In this document: in pieces, positions 9,856 to 18,971 of the stretch
Numbering within the stretch: position 1 is the first letter of the stretch
How the letters are laid out: each line of letters opens with the position of its first letter
NCBI GenBank assembly: GCA_004297725.1
Contig: SCUS01000098.1
Span: 1-64,000 of the forward strand
Source of the DNA: Myxococcaceae bacterium
Lineage (GTDB): Bacteria; Myxococcota_A; Polyangia; Polyangiales; Ga0077539
Direction: 5' to 3'
Length of the DNA stretch: 64,000 bases
Program-made: the position numbers and the translations under genes
The notes under the pieces: model-generated
The model's input: the letters and a program-made list of their open reading frames with translations, nothing else
The model's database searches: none
Told to the model about the DNA's origin: nothing

Positions 9856-9867
9856 GTGAACATGAAA
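9841..9867. promoter_or_regulatory. Long palindromic operator overlapping a TetR start codon
   Basis: Arms TTTCA-C-GTTCA (9841-9851) and TGAAC-A-TGAAA (9857-9867) flank a 5-nt centre; 10 of 11 arm positions pair. The size and position over the -10 region and start codon are typical of TetR autoregulation. Confidence 0.7.
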
Positions 9868-10452
9868 AGCGGGCGCTCATACCAGCAGACGGCGCGCGCC
9901 CAGAAGACGGCGGAGAGCCTCGAGCGGATTCTCGATGAGGCCGAGGCGCTGTTCTTCAGCGAGGCCTTCGATCGCGTGACGCTCGACGCCGTGGCGCGCG
10001 CCGCGGGCGTGAGCATCCCGACGCTCCAGCGAAACTTCGGCAACAAGGAGGGCCTCTTCGCGGCCGTCGGGGCGAGGATGCGGGCGCGCGTCGAGGCCGA
10101 GCGCCGGCCTCCCCCGGGCGACATCGAGGGCGCGCTCCGGGCGCTGCTCGACCACTACGAGCGCGACGGGCGGACCATGTGGCACCTGCTGAGGCAGGAG
10201 GCGGACGTGCCGTTGCTGCACGCGGGGCTCGACGAGGCGCGAGGCGTGCACCGCGCGTGGGTCGGCGAGGTCTTCGCGCGCTCGCTCGACGCGCTCAAGG
10301 GGGCCGAGCGGGAGCGGCGGCTCGACGCGCTCGTCGCCGCGACGGACCTCTATGTGTGGAAGCTCCTGCGGGTCGACCTCGGTCGAACCCGGCAGCAGGT
10401 CGGTCGGACCATGACCGCGATGGCGCTGGCCATCGCAGGAGGAGAGCGCTGA
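9862..10452 (+). CDS. TetR-family transcriptional regulator
   Basis: About 196 residues, with a helix-turn-helix domain containing RILDEAEALFFSEAFDRVTL and ARAAGVSIPTLQRNFGNKEG. The C-terminal domain resembles TetR ligand-binding domains of unknown specificity. A GTG at 9856 is in frame two codons upstream; ATG 9862 is preferred because the predicted transcript starts about there. It is translationally coupled (TGATG) to the glycosyltransferase downstream, so the pair is probably an autoregulated operon in which the regulator senses a substrate or product of that enzyme. Confidence 0.88.
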   Translation: MKSGRSYQQTARAQKTAESLERILDEAEALFFSEAFDRVTLDAVARAAGVSIPTLQRNFGNKEGLFAAVGARMRARVEAERRPPPGDIEGALRALLDHYERDGRTMWHLLRQEADVPLLHAGLDEARGVHRAWVGEVFARSLDALKGAERERRLDALVAATDLYVWKLLRVDLGRTRQQVGRTMTAMALAIAGGER

Positions 10453-11672
10453 TGGCTTCGGTGCTCGTGTACACGTCCCCCGGCAGGGGGCACCTCTTTC
10501 CCATCATGGACACGGCGCTCGCGCTCTCGAGGCGCGGCCACGATGTCCGCGTGCGCACGCTCGCCGCCGAGGTCGACCTCGTCGCCAGGGCGGGCCTTTC
10601 GGCCGGGGCCATGTCGTCGGCGGTCGAGGCGCGCGCGGTCGACGACTGGAAGGTTCGCTCCCCGCTCGAGAGCGCGAGGCGCTCGGTGCGCACCTTCGTC
10701 GATCGCGCGGCGGCCGAGGTGGAGGACATGCGTCGAGCGATCGCCGACGAGGGCCCACGTCTCCTGCTCGTCGACACCAACGCGTGGGGCGCGCAGGCGG
10801 TGGCCGAGGCGTCGGGGCTCCCGTGGGCGACGTGGCACCCCTTTCCGATGCCCTTTCCCTCGCGCGATGCGCCGCCCTTCGGCCCCGGCCTCGCGCCTGC
10901 CCGGGGAGCGCTGGGGCGCCTGCGCGATCGACTGCTCCGGCCGCTGGTGCAGGCTCCGTGGGAGAGGTTTCTTCCGGAGCTCAACCGGGTGCGAGCCGGC
11001 GCCGGCGCCCGACCCTTCGGGAGCATCCTCGAGATGTACCTCGCGCCGCCGCTCGTGCTGCACATGACGGCGGAGCCCTTCGAGTACCCGCGCAGCGACT
11101 GGCCCGCGAACATCAAGCTGGTCGGGCCGGGGCTCTGGTCGCCGCCGCCCTCGTCGTCGGCGCCAGGGTGGATGTCGACCGCGAAGCCGATCGTGCTCGT
11201 GACGTGCTCGACGGAGTTCCAGGATGACGGCGCGCTGATCGACGCCGCCATCGGGGCCTTCGGCGACGACTCCTCGGTGCAGCTCGTGTGCACCACGGCG
11301 GGCGTCGATCCGGCGACGGTGCGCGCGCCCGCGGGGGTCGTGGTCGAGCGCTTCGTCTCCCACGCCCAGGTGATGCCTCGCGCGAGCGCCGTGGTGTGCC
11401 ACGGCGGCATGGGGATCACCCAGCGAGCCCTCGCGTCGGGCGTACCTCCCTGCGTGGTGCCCTGGGGCCGCGACCAGCTCGAGGTCGCCCGTCGCGTCGT
11501 CGAGTGTCGCGCGGGCGCCATGCTCGACCGCGGGAAGCTCAGCCCGTCACGACTGCGCGCGGCGGTGGACCGATCCCGCGGCTGCGCCGAAGGTGCGTCG
11601 AGGGTGCGTGACGCCTTCGCGAAGGCGGGCGGTGCGGAGCGAGCCGCGGCGTTGCTCGAGGCGCTGCTGTAG
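10452..11672 (+). CDS. GT1-family (UGT/MGT-like) glycosyltransferase
   Basis: A 406-residue GT-B enzyme. The N-terminus SVLVYTSPGRGHLFPIMDTA is the acceptor-domain entry typical of the MGT/UGT family; the C-terminal donor domain shows VVCHGGMGITQRALASGVPP followed by PWGRDQLEVARRV, equivalent to the conserved nucleotide-sugar loop. Such enzymes glycosylate small lipophilic molecules such as natural products or drugs. The start overlaps the stop of the TetR gene, hinting at an inducible modification or detoxification unit. Confidence 0.85.
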   Translation: MASVLVYTSPGRGHLFPIMDTALALSRRGHDVRVRTLAAEVDLVARAGLSAGAMSSAVEARAVDDWKVRSPLESARRSVRTFVDRAAAEVEDMRRAIADEGPRLLLVDTNAWGAQAVAEASGLPWATWHPFPMPFPSRDAPPFGPGLAPARGALGRLRDRLLRPLVQAPWERFLPELNRVRAGAGARPFGSILEMYLAPPLVLHMTAEPFEYPRSDWPANIKLVGPGLWSPPPSSSAPGWMSTAKPIVLVTCSTEFQDDGALIDAAIGAFGDDSSVQLVCTTAGVDPATVRAPAGVVVERFVSHAQVMPRASAVVCHGGMGITQRALASGVPPCVVPWGRDQLEVARRVVECRAGAMLDRGKLSPSRLRAAVDRSRGCAEGASRVRDAFAKAGGAERAAALLEALL

Positions 11673-11674
11673 CC

Positions 11675-13060
11675 TCAGGGGGCGTCGGGCCCTGGCGACG
11701 TCGCGGAGCGGCCCGTCCACGCCGAGCGCGCGATCACCACCGCCCGCCCTCTTCGCGCCACCACCACGCATCCCTCTCGTCGCATCATCTCATCGAGGCA
11801 CTGGCCGCGCCGCTCGTCGCAGACCAGGTAGCGCCCCGGCGGGCACCACCCCCGGCCGCGCGCCGCCACCAGCGCCGCGGTTCTCGCTCGCTGCTCCTTG
11901 GGGTCGCCCCACACCGCGATGCGACGCCCGATCGTCGCGAGCCCGGGGTGCGAGGCGTTCACCATCACCAGCTCTCGCAGGTCGGCCCTGCCGCCCGCCC
12001 AGCGCGCGGCCCTCGCCGGGTCGCCCTGGCAGTACCCGCTCAGGGAAAGCACCGCCACCACCACCGCCGACTGCGCCGCCGTCAGCGCCAGCGCGAGGCG
12101 CCGCTCGGCGGTCGTCCACGAGGAGCGAGCGCCCACCAGCGCCGCGGTCACCAGCGGCACCGCCACCAGCGCGAAGCGGAACTCCTTGTGCGCGATGGCG
12201 CTCATCCCCGCGAGGTAGACGAGGGCCATCGCTCCCGCGAGGCCGAGGCGGCGGCGGTCGAGGCCGCGCAGGGCGATCCATGCGCCCGCGGGGACGAACA
12301 TCGGGAGGCAGGCCAGGTAGAACCACGCGGGCCTCGCGCCGAAGTCGATGCGAGCGCGGTCGTCCACCAGGTTGAACTGGAGGTAGGCGCGCACCGAGTG
12401 GAAGGCGCTGCCCCAGGCGAGGCGATCGGCGAGCCCCAGCGCCAGCAGCGGGAGCGAGACCCCGACGAGGGCGCGGGCGATCGCGGCGCGGTCGCGGCGC
12501 AGGAGCAGCGCGAGCGCGGGGGCGACGAGCAGCAGCCCCGACGGGTAGCGCAGCACGAAGGCCACGCCGAGCCACCCGCCGACGCGGAGGGGCGACACCC
12601 CGTAGGCGCCGAGGGCCAGCATCGCGGCCATCGCCGAGAGCGACTCGCCCATCGGGCGGAAGGCGAGGTTGGCGAAGGGCGCGGAGCACGCGACGAGGGC
12701 GACCGCGAGCTCCGCGGAGGCGGCGGAGGAATACCGGAGGAGGTAAGCGTGGAGGGCGCGGAGCGACCAGAGCGAGGCGAGGCCGGTGGCGAGGTGGAGC
12801 GCGCCGAGGGTGAGCGCCGGGCCGCGGAGGTGGAGGGACTTGCAGAGCGCGAACACCGCGGCGACGAGGCCCGGGCCGAGCACGTTGCGCATGCCCGAGT
12901 ACCACTCGTGGGAGGTGGTCCCGTAGCCGTGGACCCAGCGGGAGGCGGGCTCGATCCACTGGTGGACCTCGTCGGGGTGCAGCCGGCCGGCGATGAGGGT
13001 GGCGCAGAGGAGCTGAAGTACCGCGGAGGCCAGCAGCCAGCGGGCGAGGCCGGGGCTCAC
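11675..13060 (-). CDS. GT22-type (Alg9/PIG-B-like) membrane mannosyltransferase
   Basis: A 461-residue polytopic membrane protein with about ten hydrophobic segments. Near the N-terminus HPDEVHQWIEPASRWVHGYG and then HEWYSGMRNVLGP match the HPDE...E...G..TWEW..RS.L.P loop of the GT22 family, which uses lipid-linked sugar donors. GTG 13060 was chosen because it overlaps the upstream lipoprotein stop (GTGA); the open frame beyond lies over that gene. A cysteine-containing tail (CPPGRYLVCDERRGQC) may lie outside the membrane. The glycan acceptor is unknown. Confidence 0.75.
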   Translation of the reverse strand: MSPGLARWLLASAVLQLLCATLIAGRLHPDEVHQWIEPASRWVHGYGTTSHEWYSGMRNVLGPGLVAAVFALCKSLHLRGPALTLGALHLATGLASLWSLRALHAYLLRYSSAASAELAVALVACSAPFANLAFRPMGESLSAMAAMLALGAYGVSPLRVGGWLGVAFVLRYPSGLLLVAPALALLLRRDRAAIARALVGVSLPLLALGLADRLAWGSAFHSVRAYLQFNLVDDRARIDFGARPAWFYLACLPMFVPAGAWIALRGLDRRRLGLAGAMALVYLAGMSAIAHKEFRFALVAVPLVTAALVGARSSWTTAERRLALALTAAQSAVVVAVLSLSGYCQGDPARAARWAGGRADLRELVMVNASHPGLATIGRRIAVWGDPKEQRARTAALVAARGRGWCPPGRYLVCDERRGQCLDEMMRREGCVVVARRGRAVVIARSAWTGRSATSPGPDAP

Positions 13061-13557
13061 CGCAGCGCGAGGCGGAACGCGACGCGCTGACAGCCGTTGG
13101 GGTCGATGCGCACGCTGGCGAAATAGACCCCCGGGGCGGGCGCGGCGAAGGGCTGCTCGCGCGGGTCCCAGTTGGGCGAGCGCGCGAAGACCGGGATGAG
13201 GAGCTGGCCCAGCACCTGCCCCTGCGGCGCGTGGACGCTGAGGGTGGCGGTGGCGCCGAGGCTGTTTTCCTGCGCCTGCCCGAGGATGTGCATCGTCACC
13301 GGGCGCGCGTCGGGCATCGACACGCGGTACCAGGCGACCTGTCCGCACCCGAGCACGCCGTGGAGTTCTTCACCGGGGACCAGCGGCTGCGCGGTTTCCA
13401 TCGAACCGTTGGGCAGCGGGGCCTCCTCGTTGGTCGAGGCCTCGAGGGTGGCCTGCTGGACGGCGCCGCTCGAAGCGCACCCGAGCAGCAGCCCGCAGCC
13501 GACCGCCCACACCCCACAGACCCGAGCCGCGAACCTTCGTCTCACCTGTACCTCCAC
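13057..13557 (-). CDS. Small lipoprotein, unknown function
   Basis: A 166-residue protein with signal ending LLLGCASS (lipobox LLGC) and a beta-rich domain containing LVPGEELHGVLGCGQVAWYR and GVYFASVRIDPNGC. This resembles pre-peptidase/bacterial pre-peptidase-C-like beta-sandwiches, but the match is by appearance only. Its stop overlaps the start of the GT22 gene. Confidence 0.75.
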   Translation of the reverse strand: MEVQVRRRFAARVCGVWAVGCGLLLGCASSGAVQQATLEASTNEEAPLPNGSMETAQPLVPGEELHGVLGCGQVAWYRVSMPDARPVTMHILGQAQENSLGATATLSVHAPQGQVLGQLLIPVFARSPNWDPREQPFAAPAPGVYFASVRIDPNGCQRVAFRLALR

Positions 13558-13648
13558 CGTGGCGCCCCTTCTCCCACGGGGTCATGGGTGCGGGGAAGGA
13601 CCTCCGTCGCGCTTGTGGCGGGCGCACCCGCGGTGCGAATGTCCGTCC

Positions 13649-14503
13649 ATGCGACGTCCGACGGAGCAGGAGCTGAAGCTCCTCAGCAATACTGAACGTG
13701 TTTGTTTCGAGATCGCCGACGCGGTCAACCGCCGCCCCCTCCTCAAGCGCGCGGCCCACTTGTTCCAGGACACCATCGGGCAGACCTGGGTCCACTACGC
13801 CACCCGGCACCTGGTGCACGCCCAGGGCCTCGAGCGCCTCCAGTCGCTGCACCCCGACCGCGGCGTCTTCCTGGTCTGCAACCACCGAAGCTTCTTCGAC
13901 TTCTACTGCATCTCGTCGGTGATGCTCCGCGCGTGCTCCTGGGTCCGCGGCATCTACTTCCCGGTGCGGTCGAACTTCTTCTACGAGGGCCCCGCCGGGG
14001 TCGCCGTCAACATGGTGATGGCCGCCTTCGCGATGTACCCGCCCGTGATGCGAGCGCCCTCCAAGCGCGGCTTCAACACGTACACCCTCGACGCCGTCAA
14101 CGAGCTCCTCCAGGAGCCCGCCAACGTCATCGGCTACCACCCCGAAGGCCGCCGCGGAACCGGCCCGGACCCCTACGAGCTGCTCCCCGCCAGCATCGGC
14201 ACCGGCAACATCGTGTACCGCGCCCGCCCCGTGGTGATCCCTGTGTTCACCCTCGGGCTCGTCAACAACCTCCCGAGGCAGGTCATCGGCAACTTCACCG
14301 GCGACGGCGAACCGGTCACCATGGTCTTCGGCGAGCCCCTCGACCTGCAGCGCTTCTACGACATGCCCGCGGAGAACGAGACCTACAAGGCCATCGCCGA
14401 GCACATCCGAGAGGCCATCATCGCGCTCTCCGTCGAGGAGCGGGCCCTGCGCAAGGCGAAGGGCCTGCCCACGCTCGATCCCAACGCCTCAGCGAGCGGC
14501 TGA
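13649..14503 (+). CDS. 1-acyl-sn-glycerol-3-phosphate acyltransferase-like protein
   Basis: A 284-residue PlsC-family acyltransferase. The catalytic HX4D box is NHRSFFDF (about 77-84), and the later YHPEGRRG corresponds to the substrate-binding FPEGTRS motif. Members acylate lysophosphatidate or other lipids at the inner membrane. ATG 13649 is the start giving a normal family length; an open frame further upstream lies over the divergent lipoprotein gene. There is no good Shine-Dalgarno. Confidence 0.85.
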   Translation: MRRPTEQELKLLSNTERVCFEIADAVNRRPLLKRAAHLFQDTIGQTWVHYATRHLVHAQGLERLQSLHPDRGVFLVCNHRSFFDFYCISSVMLRACSWVRGIYFPVRSNFFYEGPAGVAVNMVMAAFAMYPPVMRAPSKRGFNTYTLDAVNELLQEPANVIGYHPEGRRGTGPDPYELLPASIGTGNIVYRARPVVIPVFTLGLVNNLPRQVIGNFTGDGEPVTMVFGEPLDLQRFYDMPAENETYKAIAEHIREAIIALSVEERALRKAKGLPTLDPNASASG

Positions 14504-17500
14504 GCCACGGCGACGGCGCCTCGCCACCCCCGCGAGGCCGAGCGCTGCGACGATCCACCACCCACGAGGCGCGCCGCCCACCCGCCCGGCCGTACAGGCA
14601 CAGCCGCCGTCCGCGTCGTCGCGTCGCGTGCCGGGCGTCACCACCCGCTCCAGCATGGTGAAGGTGCCGGTCGCGGTCACGGTGTGGTCTCGCACGTCCG
14701 TGGCCGACGCGCGGATGGTGTACACGCCCGGCGGGAGGTACTGCGTCCCGCTCGCGGCGACGCCGTCGAAGGCGACGCGGGTGGTGCGCGAGGGCAGCGG
14801 CGAGCGGAGCGTCTCGTCGACCAGCACCCGGACCACGGCGCCGCTCGGGTCGAGCAGCTCGGCGCGGGTGCTCGCGAGCCCGGTGCGGTCTTCGAAGGTC
14901 ACCTCCAGGTTGGTCGTCTGCGAGGGCGGCGTGAAGGTCGCCGGGTTGGCGCCGATGCGGATCGTCGGCGGGCTCACGTCGACCACCGTGAAGCCGTCGG
15001 AGAGGGCCTCGGCGCTCGATCCGTCGGCCCCGACGGCGACGACCCCGACGCGGTACCGGCCGCCGAGGCGCAGCGGAAGCTCCCCCACCCGGGCACGGTC
15101 GCCGGTCACCTCGGTGTACTCCGGAAACTGCAGCGCCGTGCCCGCGAGGGTGGTCACCCGCACCTGGAAGCGCATCGCCCCGGGGGTCGCGGCCCAGCGC
15201 GCGGTGACCGTGTCGAAGGTCTCGACCTCGTCCAGGTCGGCGTCGCTGGCCGCGTCCGCAGGGTCGGTGTCGCGCACCGCCTCCGGGGTCGGGAGCGTGC
15301 GGGCGCCCATCGCGTAGAGGTACCCGTCGCCGACGCTCACCAGCACGTCGTCGGTGCCGTCACCGTCCGTGTCGCCCACCACGGGCTCGCCGACGGGGTA
15401 GCGGAAATCGTGCGCCCAGCGGAGCGCGAGGGAGCAGCCGTCGAGCGCGTAGAGCCAGCCGTCGGTGCTGCCCACGAGCAGCGTCGGGTGACCCGCGCCG
15501 TCGCCGTCGGCCACCGCGGTGGCGTTGCTGAGCGTCCCCACGCGAGCGGTCGAGGGGACCATCTCGCGCGACGGGTACGCGAGGCCCCCGGCGAGCACCG
15601 TGCGGGCGAGCGTCGCCGAGGCGGGGGGGACGCCGGTGGCCGGGAGATCCTGCGGACGGATCACCCGGAGCTCGGCGGTGCCTGAGGGGCTCAAGGCGAG
15701 CGCGGGCTGCTCGGCGCAGCGCAGCACGGCCCCGGCGTTGGAGGAGACCGTCACGTCGGACATCTGGCCGCGGAGCTGGAAATCCCTGTCCAGCAGCCCG
15801 TCGTGAAGGCTCGCCTGGAGGTAGACCTCGGGCACCGAGCCGCTCCACGACGACACGATGGGCGAGCCGTAGGGCACCGTGTAGGCGTCCGCCGAGGGGG
15901 TGCCGTCGCGGCCGTCGATGCGGTTGAGCGCGTTGAGGGTCGTGACCACGTCCTCGGTGCCGTCGCCCGACAGGTCGGCCACCGCGAAGCCGCCGATGCC
16001 CGAGTGGGGGGTGCGGGAGAAGGTGTTCCAGCGGAGCGAGCCGTCGCGGCCGCGGAAGGACGAGGGGCGCACCACGAAGCCCGGGTCGACGCGCATGAAC
16101 ACCAGGTCGACGCCCGGCTCACCCGCGCGGCGCAAGGGGAGCAGGTCGCCCGCGGTCGACGATCCGATGGGGCCCGCGGCGTCGTCGACGGACCATCGCA
16201 CGGCGTCGCCCCGCGCCGGGTCGACGGAGAGCAGCGCGCGCCCGTCGAGCGCGGCGAGGTCGTTGACGCCATCGCCGTCGAGGTCGGCGATCACCGGCCA
16301 CCCGGCGCGGGCGCGCTGCCAGCGCAGCACCGGGGGGGAGGCCAGCGAGGCCCGGCGGGCGTCGAGCCGCAGCAGCGCCCGGCGGCTGTCGCGCACCAGC
16401 ACCGAGCGCTCGGGCCCGGCGGCCCCCGGGAGCGAGCCGATCACCGGGGTCGCGCCGAGGATCGCCGGGCCGGAGTAGTACCCCCCGACGCGCATACCGG
16501 GGATGGTAAACTCGGTGCCGACGAGGCGGTTGGTGGGGCGCAGCGCCTCGTCGAGCGCGAGGAGGTACCCGTCGCTGGTCACCACCAGCGGCTGGGTGAT
16601 CTCCCGGGAGAGGTTGGCCCCGGTCTGGAAGGTCAGCATCGTCGCGGCCATCGGGGCCTCGAGGGTGCCGAGCACCGCGGGCGTCGCGCCGGCGAGGTCG
16701 TAGGCCACCAGGGTCGTGACGGTGCGCGCCTCGGCGGGCAGCGCGGGGTCGAAGGCGGTGGTGAGCAGCTCGAGGGCGGGGTCGGCGTCGAGCTGCATCG
16801 CGAGCGGTCGGTAGGCGAGGCCGAGGCGGGCCGAGAGCGAGGGGTCGAGCGCGAGCGCGGGGCGCCGGGAGGGCAGCGTCCAGCGCACCGAGAGCGCGCC
16901 GTCGGAGAGGGTGAGCGCCGCGGAGGCGCGGTCGTCCTGCACGCCGAGGAGCACCGGGCGACCGAGCCCCGAGGCGGTCGCGGGGAGCACCCCGACGAGC
17001 TCGAAGCCCTCCCGGCTGGCGCGCACGGCGCCGGTCGCGGCGTCGCGGATGGTGAGGTCCCAGCGGCGGGCGGCGCCGTCGTAGAAGCTCGCGACGAGCT
17101 CCGGGCGGCCGTCGCCGTCGAGGTCTCCGACGCTGTCGGGGGTGAACGCGAGCCCGCCGCCCTCGGGCTGCGCCTGCACCGTCTCCCAGAGGAGCGTCGC
17201 CGTCGACTGCGTGGGCCGCGGCGGGTCGTAGACCGCCACGCGGCGGGCGCCGAAGCCCGGGGTGCCCGAGCGGATGGTGTTGGTCACCACCACGAGCTCG
17301 GCCGCCGGGTCGTCGTCGACGTTGATCGCCAGCGGGATCGACCGCTGGGTGAAGCTCCCGGAGCTCGGCGCGGGCACCTCCCAGCGCAGCACCCCGGAGC
17401 GCCCGTCGAGCACCCGCATGGTGGTGTCTCCCTGGGCGATCACCACCTCGGGCATCCCGTCGCCGTCGACGTCGGCGAGGAGGTCGTTCTGGGTGCCGCA

Positions 17501-18115
17501 GCGCTGGGGAGACGAGGGCACCTGCCAGAGCGTGCGCGGGGCCGCGTAGCCGTCGCGGAAGGAGTACACCGACGAGCCGACGGTGCTCTGGACGCACTGC
17601 CCGACGTAGAGCTCGGCCAGCCCGTCGCCGTCGAGGTCGCCGAGCCGCGCGCTCGCCCCGAGGCCCCGCTGCGCCCTCGGAACCTCCCAGAGCACCCTCC
17701 CCGTCGAGCCGTTGAGCACCAGCACGGCGCCCCGCTCTCCCACGACCACCACCTCGGTGCGCCCGTCGCGGTCGAGGTCCTCGAGGGCCGCGAGGGAGCT
17801 CGCGTCGATCAGGTCGCTCTCCCACACCAGCGAGTCGTCGGCGTGCTTGCAGATCACCTTGCCGCTCGCGACGAAGACCACGTCCGTGACCCGGTCGCCG
17901 TCGACGTCGGCGACGCGCCACTGGTCGTCTCGCAGCTGCCCCCCGAGGTAGTGCCGCCAGCGCACCGCAGGGGCCGGGAGCCGCAGCGGTCCGGTGGCCG
18001 CGCCGGTGCGCTGCGGGTCGTGACGGGCGCAGGGCCAGTCGTGCGCCCCCGCGACCATGGGCGCGAGGAGAAGTGCAGGGATGATCCAACGCGGGGAGGC
18101 GGATGGGGCGCTCAT
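14489..18115 (-). CDS. Large FG-GAP/VCBS beta-propeller surface protein with MYXO-CTERM tail
   Basis: A 1208-residue secreted protein with a signal peptide (IIPALLLAPMVAGAHDWPC). It carries many Asp-rich calcium-loop repeats of the FG-GAP type, for example DVDGDRVTDVVF, DLDGDGLAELYV, DVDGDGMPEVVIA, DLDGDGRPELVA, DLDGDGVNDLAAL and DTDGDGTDDVLVS. These should form one or more seven-bladed propellers. A fibronectin-like region (about 985-1080) follows. The C-terminus has cysteines (GGCAC), a hydrophobic segment WWIVAALGLAGVA and an RRRRR cluster, the MYXO-CTERM sorting pattern, so the protein is probably processed and displayed on the cell surface. The 3' end overlaps the convergent acyltransferase by 15 bp. 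Confidence 0.88.
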   Translation of the reverse strand: MSAPSASPRWIIPALLLAPMVAGAHDWPCARHDPQRTGAATGPLRLPAPAVRWRHYLGGQLRDDQWRVADVDGDRVTDVVFVASGKVICKHADDSLVWESDLIDASSLAALEDLDRDGRTEVVVVGERGAVLVLNGSTGRVLWEVPRAQRGLGASARLGDLDGDGLAELYVGQCVQSTVGSSVYSFRDGYAAPRTLWQVPSSPQRCGTQNDLLADVDGDGMPEVVIAQGDTTMRVLDGRSGVLRWEVPAPSSGSFTQRSIPLAINVDDDPAAELVVVTNTIRSGTPGFGARRVAVYDPPRPTQSTATLLWETVQAQPEGGGLAFTPDSVGDLDGDGRPELVASFYDGAARRWDLTIRDAATGAVRASREGFELVGVLPATASGLGRPVLLGVQDDRASAALTLSDGALSVRWTLPSRRPALALDPSLSARLGLAYRPLAMQLDADPALELLTTAFDPALPAEARTVTTLVAYDLAGATPAVLGTLEAPMAATMLTFQTGANLSREITQPLVVTSDGYLLALDEALRPTNRLVGTEFTIPGMRVGGYYSGPAILGATPVIGSLPGAAGPERSVLVRDSRRALLRLDARRASLASPPVLRWQRARAGWPVIADLDGDGVNDLAALDGRALLSVDPARGDAVRWSVDDAAGPIGSSTAGDLLPLRRAGEPGVDLVFMRVDPGFVVRPSSFRGRDGSLRWNTFSRTPHSGIGGFAVADLSGDGTEDVVTTLNALNRIDGRDGTPSADAYTVPYGSPIVSSWSGSVPEVYLQASLHDGLLDRDFQLRGQMSDVTVSSNAGAVLRCAEQPALALSPSGTAELRVIRPQDLPATGVPPASATLARTVLAGGLAYPSREMVPSTARVGTLSNATAVADGDGAGHPTLLVGSTDGWLYALDGCSLALRWAHDFRYPVGEPVVGDTDGDGTDDVLVSVGDGYLYAMGARTLPTPEAVRDTDPADAASDADLDEVETFDTVTARWAATPGAMRFQVRVTTLAGTALQFPEYTEVTGDRARVGELPLRLGGRYRVGVVAVGADGSSAEALSDGFTVVDVSPPTIRIGANPATFTPPSQTTNLEVTFEDRTGLASTRAELLDPSGAVVRVLVDETLRSPLPSRTTRVAFDGVAASGTQYLPPGVYTIRASATDVRDHTVTATGTFTMLERVVTPGTRRDDADGGCACTAGRVGGAPRGWWIVAALGLAGVARRRRRGSAAR

Positions 18116-18152
18116 GGTGCCCCGCTACGGTGCACCAACCCCGGGCTCGGGT

Positions 18153-18935
18153 TCACGCCGCGAGGGCGCGAATCAACACGACGGTGATGTTGTCGAGGCC
18201 GCCGTTCTTGTTGGCCTCGCCGACGAGGGCGGAGCAGGCGTCGGTGAGCGAGGGGTGCTCGTGGACGATCTGCCCGATGCGCTGGTCGGTGAGCATGCCG
18301 GTGAGGCCGTCACAGCAGAGCAGCAGCACGTCTCCGGCGTGGAGCTCGTGGCGGTGCATCTCCACGGCCACGTCGGGCTTCATCCCCAGCGCCCGGGTGA
18401 TGACGTTCTTGTACGGAAACTTCTTGAGCTGCTCGTCGGTGAGGTCGGGCCGCGTGCGGCGGTACTCCTCCAGCAGCGAGTGGTCGGTGGTGAGCGGCTC
18501 GATGGAGCCCGCCGAGCGCACCAGGTAACCGCGGGAGTCTCCGACGTGCGCGACCCAGGCCGCGCCGTGGCGCACCAGGGCCCCGACGAAGGTGGTGCCC
18601 ATGCCCCGGCGCTCGGCGCTCTCTCGGGAGGACTCATAGATGCGGAGGTTGGCGTACTGCACCGCGATGCCGAGGGTGTCGGCGTCGTAGCGCTCGCCGC
18701 GGGCCTGCTTGAAGGGCCAGGAGATGGTCGGCTCGTCGTGCGCGTCGACGAAGAACTGGCTCACCACGTCGACGGCCATGGCGCTCGCGACCTCGCCGGC
18801 GTTGTGCCCGCCCATCCCGTCGGCCACGAGGTACAGGCCCTCGTCGGGGGCGACCTTGAAGGAGTCCTCGTTGTGGCTGCGCTTGCGCCCGACGTCGGTG
18901 AGGGCTGCGTACTCGAGCTGAAGGCGCTCCGGCAT
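18153..18935 (-). CDS. PP2C-family Ser/Thr protein phosphatase
   Basis: A 260-residue metal-dependent phosphatase with the PP2C motifs NEDSF, LVADGMGGHNAGEVAS, GMGTTFVGALV, AHVGDSRGYLV, CDGLTGML and LDNITVVLI; the metal-binding aspartates are all present. It likely reverses Hanks-type kinase phosphorylation. GGAG lies just upstream of ATG 18935. A paralogue lies at 19640 in opposite orientation. Confidence 0.95.
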   Translation of the reverse strand: MPERLQLEYAALTDVGRKRSHNEDSFKVAPDEGLYLVADGMGGHNAGEVASAMAVDVVSQFFVDAHDEPTISWPFKQARGERYDADTLGIAVQYANLRIYESSRESAERRGMGTTFVGALVRHGAAWVAHVGDSRGYLVRSAGSIEPLTTDHSLLEEYRRTRPDLTDEQLKKFPYKNVITRALGMKPDVAVEMHRHELHAGDVLLLCCDGLTGMLTDQRIGQIVHEHPSLTDACSALVGEANKNGGLDNITVVLIRALAA

Positions 18936-18971
18936 CAGGAGGGGGATTGTTCCCAGCGGGGGCCGCGGAGG

